DNA from: Synchiropus splendidus
Taxonomy: Eukaryota > Chordata > Actinopteri > Syngnathiformes > Callionymidae
NCBI RefSeq assembly: GCF_027744825.2
Contig: NC_071350.1
Location: forward strand, 4,154,001 to 4,218,000
Direction of reading: 5' to 3'
DNA: 64,000 nucleotides
How positions within the stretch are numbered: the first letter of the stretch is position 1; each line of letters opens with the position of its first letter. The notes beneath the pieces were generated by a model. The model was given only the letters and a program-made list of their open reading frames with translations. It was not told the origin of the DNA and did no database searches. The position numbers and the translations under genes were made by a program. Shown piece by piece: positions 12,935 to 23,975 of this stretch.

Positions 12935-13546
12935 CTAGAGTGGAAGGAAGATATCGATGAGCTATAATTCAAATCTCAACACAGGCACCAGCAGTGATCA
13001 CTGCAATTAAAATATATGTATTTCAATAGAGAATGCTTGAATATATTTTCCCATATGTTGAGCAAAAATAAATGGCTTTGATCTTCTCTTGTCAACGGCT
13101 GCTGATATGGATGCTCTTGACATTTCTGTTTGAAACGACGCACTTGCCTGCATTGACTATTTCACCAAAACTACAAGGAAATGTAGTCAGAAATGCGGGC
13201 AGATACGGGGAGAACACAGACCCACCTTGCCGATGAAAGAACTGGGAGACATGTCTGAGCTTATTTTGATACCCTGACTTTTCAGGATTCCCCTCTACAC
13301 TCACAGCTGTCAAGACATACTTGAACCGGAACTGAATTATTTTAATTTAATGGACCATGGGAGTAGTGATTGAGAAAATTTTCCAACACAAACAAACTCA
13401 GTGATATAATCATATAAACATGATACGATGTCATGTTTATCTCTGACTATCCAGTTTTGTGGCCTCTCTGGGGCCCAGTCAATGACGGGCCCCTCGGACC
13501 TGTCTCTTGACTCGACCCAGTCAGAGTCAGTAACTGAGACTCTGAT

Positions 13547-13650
13547 TCAGAATCAGAATCAGAATCCCAAGGGAAATTATGTCCGTAACATGCTCTGTAC
13601 CCAACATATCACAATAAAATACAAATAATATGCAAAAAGCAGTATGAAAG
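13547..13650 (-). mobile_element. LINE 3' tail fragment with (CAGAAT)n end
   Basis: The repeat CAGAATCAGAATCAGAATC followed by CCAAGGGAAATTATGTCC resembles the 3' ends of fish L2/CR1-type LINEs, with the element on the minus strand. The same hexamer repeat ends the better-preserved LINE at 59862. The 5' boundary is not clear; no reverse-transcriptase coding is left here. Confidence 0.5.
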
Positions 13651-14865
13651 AGCTAATAACAATGTGCAAGAAAAAGCATATTCAAGGACAGAGTGAACAG
13701 AAAAGAAGTGCCAAAGGAACCGATTGAAAGATTCGAAGACTCAGGCTTTTCATTACATTGATGTTTCATTACATCAAGCTTCATTCTGAAGCTTCGCCAA
13801 AGTTGGTATCATATTGACAGTTCTGAACTTCAGCAGCAGCTTAAAGTGAATGACTTATGGGAAAAAAAGATGATATGGTGAGATGGTGTATGAGTTCAGT
13901 ATACAACAGAAAAAAATGAGATGGCAAAAACCATATAAACAGTACATACAATGTCAAATATGAGTTAATATTTTATCTGCAATTTCAACCCACTGGCCCA
14001 ACCAAATAAATAAAATAAAATAAAAAAAGATTTAAAGGCAACAAATTCAATACTATCCACTTTAGTCACCATGCCAAAATTGGCTGACTGGTATCTTTTT
14101 TTTCCATTGAAATCTTCGTAATTCATCCAGCTATGACGAAATTTGTCTGGTCAAAATGTATGTGCAGTTGACTATACGGCAGTGAGGTTTGTGTTCCAAT
14201 ATCCCGTTGTATTACATCAATAAGTGGCACAGAAAAGCCATTCTCAGACTTGTGCAAAAATTATAGTGATGAAACATATTTAGATTTGCCCTGTCCTTAT
14301 TTCATTTTACTTTCTTTCTCTCATTCATTCTTTCTTTCTTTCTTCCCATCGACACTGCAATTCTGCAGCTTCAATCTGGTCACATTAAACTGAGACTTGA
14401 GCTCTCAGGATTTTAACTGGGAACATTGTGCTTCATGCTCATGAACTGCAGCCCTAGTATTCACTGCATCCTGCATTACACAAACGCATCACTGTACAGT
14501 TCTTACTGAGTATTCCCAGTCATCAAATAAGAAGAAAAACAAAACAGCACTGCAGCGTGTAATTTAGTTTCTGTTTCCCGATTGGAAAGTTAATCAGTGT
14601 CAGCGTCTTATTGGCTCCTCTGCACTCCGTCTGGAATATTTATTCTCATATGCAGTCATTACATCTCATTAGCTGTTTCAATAACCGGCCCCATCAAACA
14701 CTGACATCTTCAGACATGTGTTAGAAAGTGTAGAACAGGATCAAGTCCCTGTCAGAGAGCGGCATGGCTGCACATAATCGGAGGAACGCAGTCATAGTTC
14801 CAGATCAGTTGGCAATGCTCAAGAACTATGAACTAATATATGTATTATTATTATTATTAGACAAT

Positions 14866-15008
14866 AATATAATATAATATAATATAATATAATATAATAT
14901 AATATAATATAATATAATATAATATAATATAATATAATATAATATAATATAATATAATATAATATAATATAATATAATATAATATAATATAATATAATAT
15001 AATATAAT
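14866..15008. repeat. (AATAT)n pentanucleotide microsatellite
   Basis: About 28 almost perfect AATAT units inside ROBO intron 1. The frame on the minus strand reads as an endless YYIIL repeat and is not a gene. Confidence 0.97.
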
Positions 15009-15825
15009 GTATGAATGATCATAAATTAATCATAAATAATAATCATAAAACGTTAAAGGTGTAATATGTCACCTTAAAAACCTTCAGTTGGTATATTTGA
15101 ATACAGTACATCTTCATATGTGAGTGAAATGAAAGTGTGATTACACTTTCCCCACCTAACAACGCTGTGTAATTCCCTTAAATAAGGACAATCTTCATCA
15201 AATTCTCACACTTGTTTTCCACATTTCAAGCAGAAACCAGTGGGGGTGACAGTGGTGTTTGCTGGTATCAGAAAGCAGAATTTCAATTATGCTCGTCGTG
15301 GGTGGAACAGTGGGCTCAGTAGTTGGTGCTGTCAGAAAAGATCAACGCGGAGCAGCAGGATTTTGTCAGTCTGCTGCAGCATGACTGACAGGCCTCCCAT
15401 CCAGGGGCTTTTGCCTGCTCTGAGTCTTCTCCACTAACCCATGACCCCATTTTGAATAAGTCAAACTTGAGCGAGAAGCTTCTGTTCTGTCAGCATTAAA
15501 ATAAACTAAGGAAACCAGCGCAGAAGTTCAGCTGAATCAGCATCTGAAGCATGTCTGGTGACGGATTTTACATTTGAACATCTTTTAGGAATTTAATTAA
15601 AGAAATCAGACAGCAGGGGAATGCAAGGCAGCATAACGGACTTATCTCTATATCTGAGAGTATGATAATTCTAGCTGTTAAGGAAAGAAAATTAAACATT
15701 GGTTTGCAGCTCCATTGTTCCCAGATTACAGTCTGAGAATAAAACCTATTCTTTGTGTTGCAGAAGGAGAACACAATTCTAAAATTGAAAAGATGAATTG
15801 CAAAACATCAATATTTTCTACACTT

Positions 15826-15826
<1 letters not shown>

Positions 15827-15899
<73 letters not shown>

Positions 15900-15937
15900 T
15901 AATAATAATAATTATAATTATTATTATTATTATTATT
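15827..15937. repeat. (AAT)n/(ATT)n microsatellite
   Basis: A run of AAT units that turns into ATT units near 15911, so the end can fold back on the start. Located in ROBO intron 1. Confidence 0.95.
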
Positions 15938-17895
15938 TACCAAAAATAATTCTTCTACATGTGTTGAGATGAACGTTTCAGTTATTTATTTCGGTAATTC
16001 ACTTGTATTTAACTGTTATGGAGTCAAGGAGTTTCAGCCTGTTTTAAACAGAGCTAGTCACATGATTCTGCTTCCAAATTTTACAAACCAATACATGAAA
16101 ACTTCTGAGGTAAATAAAGTTATTATAAAAAAAAACATAAAAAAATGAATATTTCAATTACAAGTATTTAAGTAGGACATATATTCTAATACAGAATGTG
16201 AACACTGAAGTAAAGTAGTTTTCGAAGAAATAAAAACATGAATCTGTAAACAACAATTTCTATTTTGTGAAATGAGCAGTTATTAATATTCTATCTGTAG
16301 ACTTAAAAATGTCAGCAACTTCAGTGACAGTCATTCAACCACCATGTGAATAGACAGAGCAGGCTTTTTCTTTCTGTGGTTGTTCTTTTTCAAATTTGCT
16401 TTGCTACTTCACAGAGTAATTACACTTATTCAATGACTGTGGTTGGTGGTTATGCAAAATTAATTTGTTCAATATTGGCAGACGCAGTCCTATCAACAGC
16501 GAATGATTTGTTCATCATGTTTACCTGTGAAGTGTAGGTAGAAGAATTAACATTCATACTTTCAATAACACCATCAAAATCAAACATGGCAGTAGCTGTG
16601 GACAGTAATGTTAGTCAGTTGTTTTTGTAATAGCTTACTGCTTCCACAAAATAATGTGTGAATGAAAATAGTTTGGATTTGTGGGTCGAAAGGTTCAACA
16701 GATTCTCCAAACCAGACACTTTGGGTCGACCAGTCTGTAAGTCAATGAGCAACTCAGTGATGTGAAGTCTCATTACGACCTCCAACAACCCTCAACACTG
16801 ATAGGCAGTGCTCCAAGAATCGCTGGCTGGCCAGCTGGCAGGAGAATGAAATGTTGGTGTGGTTTTGGGTGGATGAGGAAGTGGATTAGCTCCTTTAGTG
16901 AGACTGGAGGTATGAGACCCGACCGACGATCTGACTCAGTGATCATCCACACCGTGTTTGTCATTTTAAAGCCCACTTTGTGAGGAGGTGGACTTCCCTT
17001 TTTTCTCATGTTAATGTGGATCTATCCATGGTGCTGAATCAAAAAAACGCAGTTCAGTTCACATAGCATATTCTTTCTTCCTTTTTTAATGAATAACTCA
17101 TCTTTAATAATCTTTAATGACTCGAAATATATATATAGATTTAAATTCACATCAAATCAGCAAACAATGGTTGAAGGATTATTGCATTCAGCAGAGAGCA
17201 GCACAGAAAAAATGAGCAGCTCCTATATAAAGCAGCAGCGAAGCCAGGATATATATAGATATATAGATATAGGTAATGCATGCAATACATGTATAATTAT
17301 GATATTATGACATATATTGTTAACAGCAACATATTTGCACATCCCAGTAGGTCTGCTTTGTCTGTGTGTATTTCTCTGAACACACAGGCTCGCTATCATG
17401 TTCTATATGAGTTGCCTGCGGACGAACTCACTCCGGGGAAGCTAAGCCTATATGAGTAAGCATCGTTTCCACAACACATTAGGCATTTCCACTCGGACAT
17501 GAGGCTCCATCATCTGCTTGAGCAACCTGAGCATTAGGTCGCACTGACTCTGATCCCCAGAGTAAACAGCAGCGGCGAGAGTTGAAGTTCATTTGTCACA
17601 AATATTCCTCTTGGTTCTTGCCCTGCAATCTTACGAGATAAGTGCGACCAAGTTGAGAGAGAAAACAAATGTTCTTATTGAACATATATGGAGTAGTGTG
17701 TTCCTTGACTATATTGCTTTGATGCTCCAATAGCGCTGAGCATGAATGAAATGTTGAAGCATGAACAAGAGGCAAGTGAGAGGACAGAAATGCACTAACA
17801 CCAAACCACAAGAAAGACACGCTTCAGGTGACAATGTGCACTTCTAAAGCATCATCATACTCGTGGCTTTCAGCAAATATCACTGAAGCACTTAC

Positions 17896-17950
17896 CATGG
17901 GTTTTGGTATAGAGAAGTCCACAGAGGAATAAATATTGTAGAGGACCCAT
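17896..17950 (-). CDS. robo2/robo3: Roundabout (ROBO) receptor, coding exon 1: start codon and signal peptide
   Basis: Seen: on the minus strand an ATG at 17950 opens 18 codons plus one base, MGPLQYLFLCGLLYTKTHG (the last Gly is split by the intron), followed directly by a consensus GTAAGT donor (17895-17890). The start has A at -3 and G at +4, a strong Kozak context. Residues 4-14 are hydrophobic, as in a signal peptide, which would send the receptor into the secretory pathway. Known: the short human ROBO2 isoform begins with a similarly sized leader of the type LLLCGFLYVRVDG, and its exon also breaks inside the Gly before SRLRQED, so position, length, phase and residues agree. Exon 2, 5 kb downstream, joins in frame. 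The exon is too short to be found as a stand-alone ORF. ROBO2 is favoured by the leader; ROBO3 remains possible. Confidence 0.85.
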
Positions 17951-17958
17951 TCTGGCAT
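17896..17958 (-). other. Overlapping out-of-frame upstream ORF, exon 1 part
   Basis: An ATG at 17958 lies 8 nt upstream of the ROBO start, in another frame. It runs 21 codons to the exact end of exon 1 and, after splicing, stays open through exon 2 until a TAG at about 12662, 111 codons in all. The uATG has A at -3 but C at +4, so some ribosomes would be expected to pass it (leaky scanning). It may act as a brake on receptor translation, or simply be an open frame by chance. Confidence 0.45.
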
Positions 17959-18064
17959 ATTGGCCCCCTCAGCTATCGACGCATGAATTCCTCCTCCAGT
18001 GTCAAAAACACGATCAATGAATCAAACAATCCCGCCTGCGCGACTTTATAGTTCAAACATGCAG

Positions 18065-18112
18065 CTAGAAAGCAAAAGGAGACAGTTGGTTTGGCGAGCG
18101 AGCGTGGTCCAT
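18065..18112 (-). other. Upstream ORF (15 codons) in the ROBO leader
   Basis: An ATG at 18112 opens MDHARSPNQLSPFAF and stops at 18065, about 115 nt before the receptor start. Two very short uORFs follow (ATG at 18060, four codons; ATG near 17983, three codons). Upstream ORFs commonly lower initiation at the main start. Whether the leader is unspliced here is unknown. Confidence 0.4.
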
Positions 18113-18430
18113 TCTTCCTCTCCAAGCGCGCACCAGTGGTCTGCACACCCGCCGACACGTTGCTAGATTTCTGCAGTCACCACTCGCAAAAATCACCGAC
18201 GCCCAGGCTGCTCCGGCGACTGACGGCTTTCTGGTCCGGCCGCATTTTCCATCCACTTCCGAGCCCGGTGCAACCGCAGGAAAGCGTGTCCATTCCAGCG
18301 CGGGACAAGTGGAGGGGCAGCGGGGTGATGGAGCGGAGATCCAGCCAGAGGTGAGGAGCCGCACGGTGCGCTTCACAGCCCCGCCTCTACGGCAGGAACA
18401 CACGCACGCGGACACACACGCACAGCGTGG

Positions 18431-18437
18431 TTTTATA
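18431..18437 (-). promoter_or_regulatory. Candidate TATA box
   Basis: TATAAAA on the minus strand, about 480 nt upstream of the ROBO start codon, at the distal edge of the CpG-rich block. Orientation and distance suit a core promoter for the receptor. Such a 7-mer also occurs by chance in AT-rich DNA, so this is a candidate only. Confidence 0.4.
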
Positions 18438-18463
18438 GTGTAGCATCGACGTCTAATATACAC

Positions 18464-20764
18464 TAAAACTTCATGTAAATTTCACACACTGGTGTGGTTT
18501 TTAAAAAAACGATCTTAACTGGGATTTCGCTAAACATGTTCATTGATACAAAACGCGTCTGTCTTCGGGTGAAATAAATCGTTTTTTTTTGTTTTTTTTT
18601 AGATAATTTTCTCCTTTCCTCTTTTGTTTAAGCAAACAGATCTGAAGTTGTCAACGTAAGATAGTACCCAATACAATAATTTTGAAATTACCTGCACTTA
18701 AACTGTGACCCAGTCCCACATTACCTATGGAAACGCTGCCTGGCATTTCCAAATATTTTGATTCATAAGTGCCATCCAATTATTGAAGGAATGAAACGCA
18801 CAATGTGCAGCCTAATGGAAAAAAAAATGTTCACATGTGTGCTATTTTGCCAACAAGTTAAGACCTGTCAAGTCACCAAGCGAGGTGTTAGGAGACGTCG
18901 CTGATCCCTGAACAGCCACTTTCCCCTTGTCAGCAGTCTGCCTTCTCACCATAGACTGACCAAGAAAAGAAAACAAAGGCATAGAAATTCTCACTCCTAG
19001 TGATGTGTGATGTTAGTGCCATTTCCCTAGACCAATAAATCACATCCTCTAATCTAGTTGTTAGACCCAAAACTGGGTCTGAGAGAAGGCAACAAATCTG
19101 CAAATCGGTGTATTCAGGTTCGAGTGTTCAACACGGAAAAGATCAGCCTATAGATACTGAGTCTTCTCTATTATTGATTGTATAATGCCATTAGATCATC
19201 TTCACTTGTTCAGTTCACTTGTTTACATCCATCGAAGCTCACCCGTTCCGATCACTCATTCTGACAAAGCGTACTTTGAATTTCTCTCCCATGGTCAGGC
19301 GAAACTCTTTGCATGCATTTTACAAGTCCAGCTGAAGACAGACTACGGCAAAATGTGGTTTTCTTGGCCGTCATGTACCATGAAAATTGGAATCTTGTGT
19401 ATGATACTCTCTTTAATGTAAAATAATGGTCTTGTTCAAAGACTTTTGGCCAGATAAAGCAGTAAGTGCAGCTGTTTGAATTTAATGTCGAGGAACTCTT
19501 GAATAAGGGTGTACAGGTGTAAAGAAATGGTGCTTCAGCCTGTCTGATACAGAGCTTATTCTGCCCCTAGTCAATACTGATCAATATTGTCGGTGGTGTT
19601 ATGAATGCAGTCTCGGCAGGCGAGAATGAGATGGTGTGTATCGGCCGCTATTGATCCACTGGCTGAAATTAAACCATTTTGGCACAGTGCTCGCAGCGGC
19701 AGATCGAATAATAATAGAGGATGATGGCTAAATTGAGTCCGCAGGAAAACGGCTGTAAAGTGAACACCGTCATTTAAATTGGATGGAACTCATTTACCAG
19801 AGAGGGACGTGTTTGGAAGCGGTATCCAGATAGAGTGTGCTCATGGTTCGTCCTCCTCCCAACAGCTTTTTGGTTATGGCTGGATAGCGCTCAGAATTGC
19901 CTAAACTGAATGGTAGGAACAGATAAGAGGCGAATTTGAATGAAGAGAGAAGGAATGAAAGTGACAGGGGTGGTGGGGTTCTGCACTTGAAAATTCATTA
20001 TAAGATCTACAGGGCCTGTCACTGAAGGACTGCCTCCCATTTTTTTTTAAAACACAGGGTGACCTTTGCATCATGTTTTTCAAGAGGGGCAGGAAGAGGA
20101 TAATAAATCGGCTTTTCAAGGAATTAATAGCCTCGCAATACTTATCAAGGTGAACTTTAATGATCTGAGAATGAAACTTCATCTCATGTAAGCATGTCGT
20201 AATTATGGACATGTCGTGTTTACACAATTGTATACATAGTTCTGATCATAGTTACAGGACAAAATAAAAATGCTTTTGTGTCCAAACCACAGGTATGAAA
20301 AACAACATTCAATACATTTAAAGATTTAAAAAAAATACACAATAAAACCATAAATAAAGCATAAATTAATGACATTAATATTTAAATGTATTCTGTCTTT
20401 TCACTTTTAACTTTTAATTAAAATATATTTTGTGAAAATATTGAGTATTGCAAATAAAGAGTGGGGAGAAATAAAATAAATCATCCTTTTGAACAAAGCT
20501 CCATCTCAGCTTAGTGATTACATTTATAATAAATAACAAAATCTCTAAATCACCAACTCTCCAGTCTAGTAACTGATCATGCTCTCAAAAGAGCAAGGTT
20601 CTATGTCTTCACAAAAGTCCAAATATTGCTGAAATGAAAGTTTTATGATGGTTGAATAAAATATGAGAGAAGCTCACACAGCTAGCTTTCCTTAAAGTTG
20701 AAGGCTCTTCTCACATGAAATTGATTCTCTGTGCAGAACATGTCAAATGGCAAGGTTCTCCATT
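18464..20764. other. Non-coding stretch upstream of the ROBO promoter
   Basis: AT-rich sequence with short A and T runs. No splice-bounded exon, RNA gene or recognised transposon is visible. As the first DNA upstream of the receptor promoter it may hold enhancers, but nothing in the sequence proves this. Confidence 0.5.
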
Positions 20765-20883
20765 TGTGGTGGGATGATGAGGTTTTGAGAAACAGCGTCC
20801 TCATTCTCAGAGAGCACCAGATGACCCTCTCTGCCCTTTAATCGGTGGGTTTGATCAACTGTTTCTGTGAAACCTCATTTCCT
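20765..20883. mobile_element. Fragment of the palindromic hAT-like MITE family
   Basis: GTGGGATGATGAGGTTTTGA, AACAGCGTCCTCATTCTCAG and GAGCACCAGATGACCCTCTC follow the left arm of the family with changes; the fragment ends in CTGTGAAACCTCATTTCC. Diverged. Confidence 0.55.
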
Positions 20884-21098
20884 TTCAGAAGCCTGTGTGT
20901 CTGCAGAGTGTCTGCGACGGAGCTCAGAAAAACAGTGCACTGTTTGATTAAACCTCATCCACCCATCACTAGTGGACACGTTTGCTGGTTTACTCCTCTG
21001 CCTTGTCACTGAAAAGACAATTGAATCTTTAAAATAGACATGGATTCTCCTAGAACATGAGATACAATGAAAAAAAGGAAGAAAAAAAAAAGACAATA

Positions 21099-21392
21099 CA
21101 GGTAACATCCGACTTACAACCTGCTCGACTTATGCCCACCTGTACTTACGAACACGGCCAGCAGATGCTTTTTTTTAAATTCAATGTCTGGCACCGCAGC
21201 GTGTAGCAGCCCGGCAACACATACGACAGTTACGGCAGCACAGTATCCCAGCACCTCACTCACACAGTGATCTACCACTACAGTTGTAGCTAGAACCCTC
21301 GCGTCTATTTTGAATGGCATTTGACTCACGTCCAATCCGACTTACGACCGGTTGGTCGGAACCAATCCCGGTCGTAAGCCGGATGTTACTTG
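21099..21392. mobile_element. 294-bp MITE with terminal inverted repeats
   Basis: The left end CAGGTAACATCCGACTTACA and the reverse complement of the right end, CAAGTAACATCCGGCTTACG, match at 17 of 20 positions. The left flank is TA; the right flank is AG, so a clean TA duplication is not preserved. A CCGGTTGGTCGGAACC motif sits inside the right arm. No coding capacity. Probably a Tc1/mariner- or pogo-derived MITE, judged from end sequence alone. Confidence 0.65.
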
Positions 21393-21661
21393 AGCAACAC
21401 TCTTTTTGGGTGATTTAAACATAGGATAACCATCACTTCAAACATGTTAATTTTTCTTCTTTGTAATATGGTTGCTCTCCAACGCTGATCATGATCTAAG
21501 TAGTTAATATAATGACATATGGTATAGTGAGTGCAGACCTCCACCAAATGTTATATTGTTTATGATACTTCATCTGCACACATGAGAAGAGGTATGGGCT
21601 CACAGAACCAGCTCGAGCTGAAAACTGAAGATTGCTACAACCTCATTCCTCCATTGTGTGT

Positions 21662-21772
21662 TGTGATGGGTTGATGAGGTTTCATGATATCGTGTCATTT
21701 TCATTTTCAGCAAAGAGCGCCATCTAATGGCTTTGAAAATGAGGACAGTGTTTCATGAAACCTCACCAACCA
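21662..21772. mobile_element. Short copy of the palindromic hAT-like MITE family
   Basis: GTGATGGGTTGATGAGGTTT at the left and TTTCATGAAACCTCACCAAC at the right form the arms; the middle holds GAGCGCCATCTAATGGC, the CTCF-like segment. Most of the internal part is deleted, so only one of the two CTCF-like segments remains. Confidence 0.75.
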
Positions 21773-23099
21773 AAAACGTGTGTTTCAGTAGCTCTGTGAC
21801 CCAACTACCCCCCGCCATTTAGTCATTGGAAATTAGAATTGTGTTGCTCAGTAGGAATGGATCAGATCACACAAGAATCATCTGTTCAACGTCACATTAC
21901 CACCATTTCCTGAAATATTTCATGAAAATAAAACTTCACTGAAATATGTGTCTATCCGTATGGGTTGTTTGCAAACTGAGACAGATGCAGGTTCACTTTT
22001 GAATGCAGAGCTGCGGGACGTGGATGAGAATTTCTTCAATGTTGGTTTCCAGCAGGCAGAGTTAAAATCCTCATTACATCTGCAGGCAGTTCTTGAATGA
22101 AGTTCTTAAGTGCAAGTAAAGGAATGATAAGATTGATCAGAGAAAGGTAAGGAAGAATTCAGAGCTCCTCCCTTTGGGCGTCGCTGTATGACATCCAAAA
22201 AGAATGGAGCCAATTTCCTCCAACTAAGATGCAGAAACCCATGAGTTGCAGCAATATGTGGCACCAATTTGGTTTTCTTGAGAGACCCTTTTAAATATGT
22301 CATCTGTGCTTATAGTGACCAGGCTGCTTCCTGCATGGCGTGACCTTGCAGGAACCATGGAAAATGGATGGAGATGTGGGATTACTGGAGGTGATGTCTG
22401 CTTCGCTGTGGTCACTTCAGATGATGCTGAAGCATAAGAAATGCAAAATGCACCAACACTTATTCATGTTTCCAGGCAACAGAAGAATCTCTGATTTACT
22501 CTCATACACAAGCAGAGGGGGCTGCAGACTCTCATCAATCTGCTACCAGGTCTCTGTTGATCACACAGAAGAGACCGAGTCAAGGTCACAAGTTTCGTCC
22601 GCCCCATTACCTACTCATAACGGTGTTTGTCCAAGCCAGGAGTGCTGGAGAGAACAGATGGCATGTGTGACAGTGTGTTCGACACCGGCGTGCACAGCCT
22701 TTAGTGTGAGAAGACATGTGTCCTGACCACTAACCTGCGTACCACTTTGCAAACTTCTGTCCTCCACTGCTGGCTGCTCACCACCACTGACAGTACAGTA
22801 AGGATTTTAAAATGCTTACAGGAAGTTCATTTGTGTCACCCCATCCAAGACAAAAAAAGAACGTTTAATATTACATTTTAAATTCACAGAGGACTTCACC
22901 ATAACTAAGACCCACATTTCTGTCAGGAAGAATTGCATACTAAGATTCATATGGCTCACCTTCAGCAAAGACTCTCTTTCTGGTAGTGTTGCGATCTTAT
23001 TTGACAGGTTGAATGCTTTCACGTCTGCCAGCAGGGTATGTTTCAACAGCAGTTTGCCTGGGTTCAAGATGGCACTGTATGCAGTATAATCCCTGCCTT
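21773..23099. other. Non-coding stretch
   Basis: Nothing recognised. Open frames of up to 128 codons occur (22340-22726) but lack similarity to a known family, splice context or codon pattern that would support a gene. Confidence 0.45.
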
Positions 23100-23200
23100 T
23101 GAACAACTATTTCAATGAAACCTCACATCATTTTAAACCACTTACTGAGCTCTGAAAATTCAGATACTGTCTAAATAAACCTTATCAACCTATTAATTTA
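23100..23200. mobile_element. Fragment of the palindromic hAT-like MITE family (right half)
   Basis: CAACTATTTCAATGAAACCT, CTTACTGAGCTCTGAAAATT and AATAAACCTTATCAACC follow the right arm of the family; left arm missing. Confidence 0.6.
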
Positions 23201-23714
23201 CACTTCACACTTTTTAGGAGTAAAATTGCTTGTGCAATGAATTATGAAGTGTTGAACGTGTACCATCTGACATATTTCTGTTTACACATCTATCACGTCA
23301 CTCGAACATCTGGGCCATCCCTACTCACAGGGTCTATCAACCCGATGATATCTATTATCTCTTTTCCAGCACAGAACTTTGAAGTCCAGAACTAATGTCT
23401 CACACAACTCTACATCGCTGCATCACCATATGAGTTTTTCGGTCACTTGGAGAACAAATTAACTAATTACAAATTAACTAACTAATTAATATTATTTTGT
23501 CAAGACAAGACAAAAAAGCCTCTTTGTGCTGTTGTTTGAACAGATGACTTTATTGTCCCATCGATGAAAACAGAGAATAGTAAATGACCAAACCACACCA
23601 GTCCAGAAATGCACTGGATTCCTGCGTGAAGCAGGAGATGGATCATATTACAGATATTAGCTGGAGATAATTGTTATCATAGAAAATATACATTGATTCA
23701 TACATGTTAAGTTG

Positions 23715-23975
23715 GCCGCCGCTTAGTCCTGTTCAGGGTTGCAGGGAGCACTGGAGCCTGTCCCAGCAGTCATTGGGGGAGAGGCAGGAACTGACCCAGG
23801 ACAGCCTCCAGTGCACCGCAGGGCACACACACACACACACATTTTACAATGTACAATTCACCTACTGAGCATGTCTTTGGACAGTGAGAGAAAACCGGAG
23901 TACCCAGAAAAAACCCACAGGCACACAGAGAGAACATGCAAACTCTATGCAGAAAGGCCTCCGGCACTTCATCAA
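23715..23975 (-). repeat. Common dispersed teleost repeat (fragment)
   Basis: The phrases CCCAGCAGTCATTGGGGGAG, ACCGGAGTACCCAGAAAAAA and GAGAACATGCAAACTCTATG belong to a very widespread fish interspersed repeat, here in the reverse of its usual written orientation. A second, more decayed copy in the opposite orientation is at 31990-32212. I do not assign it to a class. A short (AC)n lies inside (23824-23842). Confidence 0.6.

Larger units (their letters stand above)
12935..17895 (-). other. ROBO intron 1
   Basis: GT...AG intron of 4961 nt between the signal-peptide exon and the Ig1 exon. It holds a LINE 3' tail (13547-13650), an (AATAT)n array (14866-15008) and an (AAT)n/(ATT)n tract (15827-15937). 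I recognise no other exon in it on either strand. A stretch at 16350-16540 can be read as a signal-like peptide but lacks an ATG start and supporting context. Confidence 0.85.
17951..18463 (-). promoter_or_regulatory. CpG-rich promoter and 5' leader of the ROBO gene
   Basis: Seen: this stretch is conspicuously richer in G+C and CG dinucleotides than the AT-rich DNA on both sides, for example 18115-18400. On the minus strand there is a TATAAAA at 18437-18431 and a GC box (GAGGCGGGGC) at 18387-18378. With a TATA-directed start 25-30 nt downstream, transcription would begin near 18400-18405 and the leader would be about 450 nt if unspliced. Several short upstream ORFs lie inside it. The start site is inferred; no transcript evidence is available here. 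Confidence 0.6.

Noticed and set aside
14819..15022. Open frames of Tyr/Ile/Leu repeats
   Set aside because: Translation of the (AATAT)n microsatellite. The same applies to the poly-Asn (15715-15972), His-Thr/Val-Cys (40426-40989) and poly-Ile/Tyr (46821-47107) frames.
16346..16537. Signal-peptide-like frame (LSVVVLFQICFATSQS) inside ROBO intron 1, resembling an Ig-type secreted protein
   Set aside because: No ATG start, no cysteine pattern of a complete domain, no exon boundaries; probably chance.
18325..18360. Plus-strand ATG followed by AGAG|GTGAGG at the ROBO CpG island, a possible divergent first exon
   Set aside because: Only a donor-like hexamer; no partner exon or further support on the plus strand.
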